A stretch of DNA of 64,000 nt from positions 1-64,000 of the forward strand of contig CAMJAO010000001.1 of NCBI GenBank assembly GCA_946403615.1. Reading direction: 5' to 3'. A program made the position numbers and the translations under genes. The notes beneath the pieces were generated by a model. The model saw nothing but the letters and a program-made list of their open reading frames with translations. It searched no databases and was not told where the DNA came from. Positions 24,860-31,209 of this stretch are shown here, one piece after another. Position 1 is the stretch's first letter. Each line of letters starts with the position of its first letter. The DNA comes from an uncultured Prevotellaceae bacterium. Lineage in GTDB: Bacteria > Bacteroidota > Bacteroidia > Bacteroidales > Bacteroidaceae.

Positions 24860-27703
24860 ATGATAGACGAACAAACAACCGTACAAGACCTCATCACGGC
24901 CATCGAACAGGCCACCGAGGCCGACTCCGTGTCCAACCTCATGGTAGCACGCATCATGCGCTATGCCACGCGGATGCACGCCGCCGTCTCTAACGTCAAG
25001 GCCCTCGACAGCATCACCCTGCTGCCCGAAAGCCCCACAGACCCACTCACCGCCTACATCATCTCCGGCCACATCTACCTCTATGTCGCCTCCGGTGGCG
25101 ACATACTCGACGGGCTTTACCAGGACTGCGGCGAGATACGAGGCCCACAAGGGCCACAAGGACCCAAGGGCAACGACGGTGTGGTGCTCGACGGAGTCTC
25201 CCTCGCCGACAGCATCGCCGCCATCGAAGAGGCCGCCACACCCAGCGAGACCGTGCCCACCGCCAACGCCACCAAGGCCGTCATCAACGCCGTGGATGCC
25301 AATACCGAAGAAATCGCCAGTGCCAAGACAGACATCTACGGAGGAGTCATCGCCGACACCGCCGACGGCAAGCAGGCGGGAGTGTACGCGGCGACGGGGA
25401 CGAGTTTTCTCCGCCGCAACGATAGCACAGGCGCGTGGGTGCAGAACAGCCACTCCGGCACGAAGTACTACCGTATCAACACTGGCCCCGGCACAGACAT
25501 CGTGCGCATCACCGGCGGGGCGAAATTCAATGCCACCCCCGGGTCGTACACCACCTTCTGCCTCCTGTCGTTCCGGAAATCGACACCGTGGACCGCCGAC
25601 GAGTGGCCTTCGGTGGGCGACTGGGTAGGTCTGTGGCCCGGCGGCGACAACACCGAGACGCGTTTCGACAGCCAGCAGAAGGTGTCGGGCACCGACTACT
25701 ATTACATAGCACCCGCGTCGATGGTGGTAGGCAAGTCTTCGGCCATCCGCACGTTCGACGTCGTCCCTCCCGCTGCCGCTCAGAGTGTCTTCATCGTGGG
25801 CTACGGAGCAGCCGACATCACCATCACCCTGCACAAAGAGACAGCCGTCGCAGGGCATGAGGCGCGCATCGCCGCACTGGAAGGGGGCGCAGCAACGATG
25901 GCCGAGCAGGTAGAGGAGACATCGACCATCATCAACGGTGGCACGCGGACGGAGACCATAGACGGAAAAACAGTAGGTAGTCTTACGAATTATTACTTGG
26001 ACGGGTCTTATGTGGCGCATAACCACAACTCATACCGCAGGTGGATTATCACGAACAAGGACTACACCCATATTACTGCTTACGTTGGATTGAACGATAC
26101 TTTATCTGTTGGAATGTGCGCCGTAGCTTTTGATAACGGAAACGGGTGGAGTGCCCCGGACGAGAACTATATCCTGTACAACGACGTGGGAATGCGCACG
26201 TTTGACACTGATATCCCCGCTGGCACGGTTAGGATATGTGTATGCCACCGCAACTCGGCTGGGACACCATCCATCGCACTGACACGTGAATGGGAGGTTG
26301 ACCCTGTCGAGACGCGTGTGGAGACGCTGGAGGAAAAGGTGGAAACCATCTCGGGCGACGGCAAGGACAGGATGACCCGCCATGAGACGCGCGACCAAGA
26401 CTGCCTCATGCTGCGCAACCACATCAAGACCACATGGCCGTATTTCTTCGCGGCGGCTGGCACCGGCTACGACAACCAGCCCTACCTCGACCGCAAGATA
26501 GCGCAGATACCCGATGGCAAGCACTTCATCTTTGTCACCGACACGCACTGGGGTACAGGTTCCAACAACGGCAACCCCTCGAAAAACAGCACCTACATCG
26601 CCAGCTACGTCAGCAAGCGGCTCGGCGGCTGCCCCGTCATCTTCGGCGGCGACTGCATCAACTCCGAAGACAGCGAATACGATGCCGCCATGCGCCTGTC
26701 CATGTATGCCGACGAGTTCTTCGCAGCCTTCGGCGACAACGGCCTGTGGGTGCAGGGCAATCACGACAGCAACAAATTAGGCACCGGCCTCACGAGCGAC
26801 GCCGAGGTCTATCGGCGCACGGTGGCGCGACTGGCGCATAAGGTGACGTTCGATGAGTGGAGCCTGACCCACCTATACACCGACGTGCACGACATGACCG
26901 ACGAGCAGCTCCCCGAGGCCGAGGGCTGGCTTCGGCTGCATTATCATTGGGACGACGAAGACCGCAAGGTGCGATACATCGTCTATGAGACAGGCTGCTG
27001 CGGTCCTACGATAACCCAGTTCGTCACGGGCGGCAGTTATCAGCTGCCCGCCCTCTTCAGATGGCTCGCACGCACACTGAAATCCACCCCCGAGGGCTAC
27101 GACATCATCATCGCCGGACACATGTTCGGCACATCACACAGCGACTATCTCTCGGGCGTCTCCGACGGCAACAACCTGATGAAGATGCTGTGCGCCTTCC
27201 GCATGGGCACGTCGGTATCAATCAACATGCGGCTCTCTCACCTCAAAGCGTCCGACTTCCGCGACATGATGTACGGCACGAGCGGCAGTTTCTCAGCCAA
27301 TTTCTCCGACACCGCTTTCACGGGCAGAATCTTCCTCGTGAGTGGTCACTGGCACAACGACCGCGCCTATATCAAGAGCACGGCAGGAGAAACGCCCTAC
27401 CCGGTGGAATACACCGACGCAGCCGTCACCGACGCCTCGGTGCTGCATGTCAACGTCAACACCGACCATCTGGCCCGCAACCCCTACTACCCCGACCGTG
27501 CCGACACAGCATTAGGGACGGTAGGCGAGGTGTCGTTCGACGTGATCACGCTCACTGCCGACGACAAGGTGGTATGCACGCGCATCGGCTACTACGACGG
27601 CACTGTCTGTCCGTACTTCAACGAGCAGGGCGAGAGGGTGTTCCGCCTGACACCGCTTGACCCGGATGACGATACAGACACAGACGCGGGCCAGGCGGAA
27701 TAG
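24860..27703 (+). CDS. Tail fibre / receptor-binding protein with metallophosphoesterase domain
   Basis: A 947-aa mosaic protein. Residues 1-90 are a likely anchor. A short collagen-like stretch GPQGPQGPKG covers residues 95-104. Two related beta-sandwich modules follow (about 175-320 and 365-480). From about residue 550 there is a calcineurin-like metallophosphoesterase with all expected metal sites: D561-x-H563 (DTH), D598 (GGD), N634-H635-D636 (GNHD), H754 (AGH) and H830-x-H832 (GHWH). The domain runs to the C-terminus. The enzyme part may modify phosphorylated surface polymers during adsorption; the substrate is unknown. The second beta module is more AT-rich than its surroundings, which suggests module exchange. 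Confidence 0.8.
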   Translation: MIDEQTTVQDLITAIEQATEADSVSNLMVARIMRYATRMHAAVSNVKALDSITLLPESPTDPLTAYIISGHIYLYVASGGDILDGLYQDCGEIRGPQGPQGPKGNDGVVLDGVSLADSIAAIEEAATPSETVPTANATKAVINAVDANTEEIASAKTDIYGGVIADTADGKQAGVYAATGTSFLRRNDSTGAWVQNSHSGTKYYRINTGPGTDIVRITGGAKFNATPGSYTTFCLLSFRKSTPWTADEWPSVGDWVGLWPGGDNTETRFDSQQKVSGTDYYYIAPASMVVGKSSAIRTFDVVPPAAAQSVFIVGYGAADITITLHKETAVAGHEARIAALEGGAATMAEQVEETSTIINGGTRTETIDGKTVGSLTNYYLDGSYVAHNHNSYRRWIITNKDYTHITAYVGLNDTLSVGMCAVAFDNGNGWSAPDENYILYNDVGMRTFDTDIPAGTVRICVCHRNSAGTPSIALTREWEVDPVETRVETLEEKVETISGDGKDRMTRHETRDQDCLMLRNHIKTTWPYFFAAAGTGYDNQPYLDRKIAQIPDGKHFIFVTDTHWGTGSNNGNPSKNSTYIASYVSKRLGGCPVIFGGDCINSEDSEYDAAMRLSMYADEFFAAFGDNGLWVQGNHDSNKLGTGLTSDAEVYRRTVARLAHKVTFDEWSLTHLYTDVHDMTDEQLPEAEGWLRLHYHWDDEDRKVRYIVYETGCCGPTITQFVTGGSYQLPALFRWLARTLKSTPEGYDIIIAGHMFGTSHSDYLSGVSDGNNLMKMLCAFRMGTSVSINMRLSHLKASDFRDMMYGTSGSFSANFSDTAFTGRIFLVSGHWHNDRAYIKSTAGETPYPVEYTDAAVTDASVLHVNVNTDHLARNPYYPDRADTALGTVGEVSFDVITLTADDKVVCTRIGYYDGTVCPYFNEQGERVFRLTPLDPDDDTDTDAGQAE

Positions 27704-27721
27704 CCCCCTCCCCCTGACAAC

Positions 27722-27746
27722 CATCAACACTAAACCCTCAACAAGA
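27722..27746 (+). repeat. Heptamer repeat leader (CCCTMAA type)
   Basis: Degenerate units (CATCAACACTAAACCCTCAA) lie directly before the holin-like gene. This is the last of the phage arrays of this family in the window. Confidence 0.7.
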
Positions 27747-28022
27747 ATGAAAACCAACACCAAAGAATGGATTCAGTACGGCTCGGCCATCGCCATGATC
27801 CTCTCGGGCATCGTGCTCGGGTTCCTCTCGTTCTTCCTCAACGACGACCACGATATCGCCGACGGCGTGCTCTGGTACATCGCGCAGGCGCTCATCTACG
27901 CTGGCGGCATCTTCGGCGTGTCAATTTACTTCAAAACGAAATTGGGGGAGTTCGAGAGCAAGGCGCGTGAAGAGCTCAAAGACTATATCGACCGGAAGGA
28001 GGCCGCCGATGAGCACCAGTAG
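27747..28022 (+). CDS. Holin-like small membrane protein
   Basis: A 91-aa protein from the ATG at 27747 (MKTNTKEWIQYGSAIAMI). It has two transmembrane helices: about residues 9-31 (ending GFLSFFL) and about 42-63 (ALIYAGGIFGVSIYF). A charged C-terminal tail follows. Position, size and topology immediately before an amidase are those of a class II holin, which permeabilises the inner membrane to release or activate the endolysin. The frame is open to 27657, but only the ATG at 27747 fits the repeat leader and the size. It overlaps the amidase gene by 14 nt. Confidence 0.7.
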   Translation: MKTNTKEWIQYGSAIAMILSGIVLGFLSFFLNDDHDIADGVLWYIAQALIYAGGIFGVSIYFKTKLGEFESKAREELKDYIDRKEAADEHQ

Positions 28023-28656
28023 TCATGCAAAGGACGACCGTAATCGGTCCTCCTTATCACCCCTCGTCATCCTCGGCACCGCCCACGGCTCGAACACACC
28101 CGGCAAGCGGTCGCCCGACGGCAGGCTGCTTGAATACCGCTACAGCCGCGAGATAGTGGCCGAGGTGGAGCGGCGCCTGAAGGCCGACGGCTGCCGTGTG
28201 GCTGTCGATCTGAGGCAAGACTATGAGCCATCGCTGGCCGCACGTGTCGCCGAGGTCAACCGCCTGTGCCGGCAATACGGCACAAAGAACTGCTGCTACG
28301 TCTCCATACACGTCAACGCCGCCGGCATGGGCGACCGGTGGCGCGACGCACGCTACTGGACAGTGTGGACATCGCGCTCGCAGACACGGGGAGACCGCCT
28401 GGCCACCTGTCTGTGGCAGGCAGCCCACCGGCTCATGCCCGCCAGTATGCCCGTAAAAGCCGACTGGCGCGACGGTGATGCCGACTATGAGAGTAATTTT
28501 TACATTCTCAAAAACACCCTTTGCGCAGCAGCACTCACCGAGAATCTTTTCCAAGACAACCTCGAGTGCGTCGATTGGCTGCTCTCTGATGAGGGGCGGC
28601 AGACCATCGCCGAGATACATGTGCAAGGAATAAGAAAATACATCGAATCACTATGA
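28009..28656 (+). CDS. Endolysin: N-acetylmuramoyl-L-alanine amidase (Amidase_3)
   Basis: A 215-aa zinc amidase from the ATG at 28009 (MSTSSHAKDDRNRSS). It should cleave the bond between N-acetylmuramic acid and L-alanine in peptidoglycan. The metal site is His26 (GTAHG), Glu42 (LEYRYS) and His101 (SIHVNA), and the catalytic acid is Glu178 (TENLF), the set of the Amidase_3 family. It has no signal peptide, so export needs the holin. It lies between the holin-like gene and a small Cys4 protein, within the lysis cassette. Confidence 0.9.
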   Translation: MSTSSHAKDDRNRSSLSPLVILGTAHGSNTPGKRSPDGRLLEYRYSREIVAEVERRLKADGCRVAVDLRQDYEPSLAARVAEVNRLCRQYGTKNCCYVSIHVNAAGMGDRWRDARYWTVWTSRSQTRGDRLATCLWQAAHRLMPASMPVKADWRDGDADYESNFYILKNTLCAAALTENLFQDNLECVDWLLSDEGRQTIAEIHVQGIRKYIESL

Positions 28657-28775
28657 GTTGCAGACACTGCGAGAATTACGCTACCGACTACGGCTTTTGC
28701 CGCATCAGCAGCACCAAGCCCGCCCCGACGGGCAACACCAAGACGTGCCCCTATTACCAGGCTAAAAAAAGATGA
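28653..28775 (+). CDS. Tiny Cys4 (zinc-ribbon-like) protein
   Basis: A 40-aa protein (MSCRHCENYATDYGFCRISS ... KKR). Cys3, Cys6, Cys16 and Cys32 give a C-x2-C-x9-C-x15-C pattern, which could bind one metal ion. It overlaps the amidase end by 4 nt (ATGA at 28653) and the next gene start by 4 nt, so translation is coupled. Placement in the lysis cassette is notable, but the function is unknown. A role as a zinc-binding lysis regulator is speculative. Confidence 0.6.
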   Translation: MSCRHCENYATDYGFCRISSTKPAPTGNTKTCPYYQAKKR

Positions 28776-29233
28776 AAAAATACACTATGAAAAACCGAAC
28801 ACTATATTGGATATTAGCCGCGTGGATCACCTTCCTCGCCCTCTCCATGCTCACGGGATGCAAGACCAAGAGCGTGACTGAGTACGTGGCGGTGCATGAC
28901 ACGACTTACTCTGTCACTCGAGACACAGTGACTAAGATAAAGACTGAATATTCGCACGACACGCTCCGGATTGAGGTAGAGAAGATAGTGACGCTCAACG
29001 AGGGTGGTGACACCATACGCGTGGCTCTTTACCGTGACCGATGGCGTGACCGTATCGTCCGCCAGACCGATACCGTCCGCGTGGCGAAGACCGACACTAT
29101 ATATAAGGTGGCCGTTCAGAAGCATGACAAAGAGGTGGTCAAGCAGCCATCCTTCTGGCAGAGGTGGGGCGTGTTCCTCGCCGTCTTTGCCGTGTGCATC
29201 GTGCTCACCCTCTCCATCAAGGGCAAAGACTGA
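28772..29233 (+). CDS. Unimolecular spanin candidate (lipoprotein plus C-terminal TM)
   Basis: A 153-aa protein with the topology of a single-protein spanin. It has an N-terminal signal with lipobox LTGC (Cys30), a periplasmic region rich in Thr, Asp and Arg with predicted beta/coiled segments (residues 31-125), and a C-terminal transmembrane helix (about 131-148, WGVFLAVFAVCIVLTLSI) with a short Lys-rich cytoplasmic end. A lipid anchor in the outer membrane and a helix in the inner membrane would let one polypeptide join both membranes and fuse them at lysis, as in T1 gp11. Holin-like, amidase and a Cys4 gene precede it, completing a lysis cassette. Confidence 0.7.
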   Translation: MKKYTMKNRTLYWILAAWITFLALSMLTGCKTKSVTEYVAVHDTTYSVTRDTVTKIKTEYSHDTLRIEVEKIVTLNEGGDTIRVALYRDRWRDRIVRQTDTVRVAKTDTIYKVAVQKHDKEVVKQPSFWQRWGVFLAVFAVCIVLTLSIKGKD

Positions 29234-29260
29234 CGTTTCATTTCAACGCCTGACAAACAG

Positions 29261-29479
29261 GTGGTTGACTTGAAAGAGCATGATATCATGCGTGTACTTA
29301 AAGTATCGTATATAGCAGAGCGTTTCTTCGGGCGGTCGCGGTCATGGTTGTGCCATAAACTTAACCATGACATGAGGAACGGCAAACCCGATGACTTTAC
29401 ACCCGAGGAGCGCAAGAAACTGAAAGACGCTCTCGACACGATAGCCTACGAGATACAGATATTGTCGGACAATATGTAG
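29261..29479 (+). CDS. Small DUF5053-like protein
   Basis: A 72-aa protein starting at GTG 29261 (MVDLKEHDIMRVL); an ATG at 29288 would give 63 aa. The segment VSYIAERFFGRSRSWLCHKLNHDMRNGKPDDFTPEE resembles the DUF5053 family of small Bacteroidales proteins with a helix-turn-helix-like start (from memory). It lies between the spanin candidate and a strong terminator, in the same direction as the late genes. It could regulate phage genes or be a superinfection-type accessory. The function is not established. Confidence 0.55.
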   Translation: MVDLKEHDIMRVLKVSYIAERFFGRSRSWLCHKLNHDMRNGKPDDFTPEERKKLKDALDTIAYEIQILSDNM

Positions 29480-29512
29480 TCTTTTTCCTCGTTCATCTGC
29501 ATATTCCGACAC

Positions 29513-29545
29513 GGGCGCATCCTTCACCGGGTGCGCCTTTTTTTT
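29513..29545 (+). terminator. Intrinsic terminator at the right end of the phage operon
   Basis: GGGCGCATCC pairs with CGGGTGCGCC around a short loop, followed by eight T at about 29538-29545. It ends plus-strand transcription before the converging integrase gene. Confidence 0.85.
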
Positions 29546-29557
29546 ATGTCTAACACG

Positions 29558-30796
29558 TCAGCGATATCGCCCCTCGAATGTGTTGAGGTAATCTATCACC
29601 TTGCGGATGGCGGTGTCGATGCGCTTTTGGTCGTGTGAGATATAGCGCGCGGTCACCTCGCCCGTCCATGCATGACCCAGACACTGGCCGATGGTGCGCT
29701 CTGAGATGTCGAGGTCGTTGGCGGCGATACTCGCAAAGGTGTAACGGGCCGTGTAGGTGGTGATGTGGGGCAGGATAGGGTGGTAGGCCTTCTTCCTGAG
29801 CTTGCCCAGGCGGTCGGGCACCAACTCCGAACGCCCCACCTTCTTCAGTGCGTCGTTCCAGTGCTTGTTGAACGTCTGGTAGTCGGTGCGCGTGTCCATG
29901 ATGTTGAGCAGGTGCCGGTGGCCTTTATACTTGTCGATGATAGCCTGTGCCTCAGCAAACACAGGCAGGCTCACAGGTGTGATGGTGCCGGCGTTACTCT
30001 TGTCGGTCTTGCGCCGGACGAATACCAGCCGCCCGCCGGTCAGACCCTCGCACAGCAGCAGGTCGCCAGCGTTGATGCCTGCCAGATACACCGACAGGCA
30101 GAACAAATCCACATACACCCGCTGCCACGGCTCGCAGGGGTAATCGCGCAGGTCGGCGAACTCCTGGGCGCTGATGCAACGAGGCACTGACACCTGTTCG
30201 CGGATACGGTAGCCATACTTGCCACGGAAAGGGTAGGTGATATCATCACCCGCATCGATGCGCCAGTTGAGCACCGTGCGTATGTTGCGCATCTTCTGCG
30301 CTATGCCATTCACAGCCAGATGCCGCTCGTCTCTCAGATACGCTTCAAAACCTCTGAGCCATGCCGCATCGATGCGGTCGGGTAGAGCAGCTGGAGCATA
30401 CTCTTCCACGCGGTCGGCAGTAAGCGTGTAGAGACGTGCCGTTGACGGCTTCTGCAGAGCTGCATATTCACGGATACGTGCCGCCATCGTGGCCGACACC
30501 GCCGGTGCGCGCCCCAGATGCCTCAGTAGTGCGTCTTTCAATTCGTGCATGGGCAAATCTTCATGACGCATGCAGAACTCCTCCACATCATCGATGAAAG
30601 CGTTCAGCCGGGATGTCTTCAGGTGGCGCGACGGCTCAGCCTTGGGGAACTCCCTGCCACTGAATTTCACTTTGGCATACAGCCCAGTCTTGATGGAGAA
30701 CCGACGTCTGTCCTGTCCGCAGATGAACAGATAGACGGTATATTCGCCCATGCAATTCTTCTGTTTGTCATTGACGAAAACTCTTATTTTTGCCAT
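29558..30796 (-). CDS. Tyrosine recombinase/integrase with altered first catalytic arginine
   Basis: A 412-aa integrase of the Bacteroidetes phage/conjugative-element type. It has an N-terminal arm-binding beta domain (residues 1-50), a SAM-like core-binding domain (about 105-190), and a catalytic domain from about 205. Arg351 (TARYTFAS), His375 (LGHAW) and nucleophile Tyr385 (ARYISHD) are present, with a hairpin Lys near 263. The position normally holding the first Arg (as in RG-I/M) is Ala239 here (YLAGINAGDLL), recalling IntDOT, which also lacks this Arg. It converges on the late operon and faces the tRNA-Gly 3' end, its probable target. Confidence 0.85.
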   Translation of the reverse strand: MAKIRVFVNDKQKNCMGEYTVYLFICGQDRRRFSIKTGLYAKVKFSGREFPKAEPSRHLKTSRLNAFIDDVEEFCMRHEDLPMHELKDALLRHLGRAPAVSATMAARIREYAALQKPSTARLYTLTADRVEEYAPAALPDRIDAAWLRGFEAYLRDERHLAVNGIAQKMRNIRTVLNWRIDAGDDITYPFRGKYGYRIREQVSVPRCISAQEFADLRDYPCEPWQRVYVDLFCLSVYLAGINAGDLLLCEGLTGGRLVFVRRKTDKSNAGTITPVSLPVFAEAQAIIDKYKGHRHLLNIMDTRTDYQTFNKHWNDALKKVGRSELVPDRLGKLRKKAYHPILPHITTYTARYTFASIAANDLDISERTIGQCLGHAWTGEVTARYISHDQKRIDTAIRKVIDYLNTFEGRYR

Positions 30797-30818
30797 ATAC
30801 TTTTCTCCTGTTTCCGCT

Positions 30819-30849
30819 TAGTGACTATTTAGTGACTATTTAGTGACTA
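30819..30849. repeat. Three 11-bp direct repeats upstream of the integrase
   Basis: TAGTGACTATT occurs at 30819 and 30830, and TAGTGACTA at 30841, exactly 11 bp apart. They lie between the integrase start and tRNA-Gly, where arm-type integrase sites or an integrase operator would be expected. A pair of AGACCATAA copies follows near 30866. Confidence 0.7.
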
Positions 30850-30966
30850 AAAACGGCATAAAACAGACCATAATAGACCATAAAAACGGAAATATTGGCC
30901 TTTTTTTTTTAGAAAAGTCTTGGGGTTGAAAGGTGAAATACAGTTGTAAAGTACTGATAATCAACG

Positions 30967-31042
30967 TGGAGCGGTAAACGGGGCTCGAACCCGCGACCTT
31001 CGGCTTGGGAAGCCAACGCTCTGCCAACTGAGCTACTACCGC
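30967..31042 (-). tRNA. tRNA-Gly (anticodon CCC), probable phage attachment gene
   Basis: A full cloverleaf on the minus strand: a 7-bp acceptor stem GCGGTAG/TTACCGC, anticodon stem TTGGC/GCCGA with loop TTCCCAA (anticodon CCC), and TTCGAGC in the T-loop. The 3' CCA is encoded (30969-30967). The 3' end points at the integrase, so this is the likely att site of the prophage. Confidence 0.9.
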
Positions 31043-31060
31043 AAAAAAACTGATTATTTG

Positions 31061-31133
31061 AGCCGATACCGGGACTCGAACCCGGGACCTATTCATTACG
31101 AATGAATTGCTCTACCAACTGAGCCATATCGGC
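31061..31133 (-). tRNA. tRNA-Thr (anticodon CGT)
   Basis: A cloverleaf on the minus strand starting GCCGATATGGCTCAGTTGG. The anticodon stem is ATTCA/TGAAT with loop TTCGTAA (anticodon CGT). The encoded 3' end has no CCA. It lies 18 nt upstream of tRNA-Gly, probably in one transcript. Confidence 0.95.
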
Positions 31134-31209
31134 TTTTTGCAAAAACAAATGCATTTTGCAGAAATGCGGTGCAAAGGTAATTTCTTTTTTTGTATCAGCA
31201 AAATTTTTC

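Larger units (their letters stand above)
1..30967. mobile_element. Tailed-phage prophage (right part; left end outside window)
   Basis: A continuous block of phage genes: replication helicase, hicAB, prohead protease, capsid, terminase, portal, tape measure, tail fibre, lysis cassette and tyrosine integrase. Almost everything is on the plus strand with short gaps or ATGA overlaps, and base composition is visibly GC-richer than the host genes to the right. The tape measure and no sheath gene suggest a long non-contractile tail (siphovirus-like). The integrase is the last phage gene and faces the 3' end of tRNA-Gly at 30967, so the right junction is placed there by inference. No second copy of the tRNA 3' end was seen, so the left junction should lie before position 1. 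No phage repressor is recognised in the window. Confidence 0.9.

Noticed and set aside
24848..26026. 392-codon minus-strand frame opposite the tail fibre
   Set aside because: Same shadow effect; the opposite strand has clear domains and motifs.
1..30967. Integrative conjugative element instead of a phage
   Set aside because: No relaxase, TraG-type coupling protein or mating-pore genes; capsid protease, terminase, portal, tape measure and lysis genes are present.
30836..31096. 86-codon minus-strand frame over the tRNA genes
   Set aside because: It runs through two complete tRNA cloverleafs.
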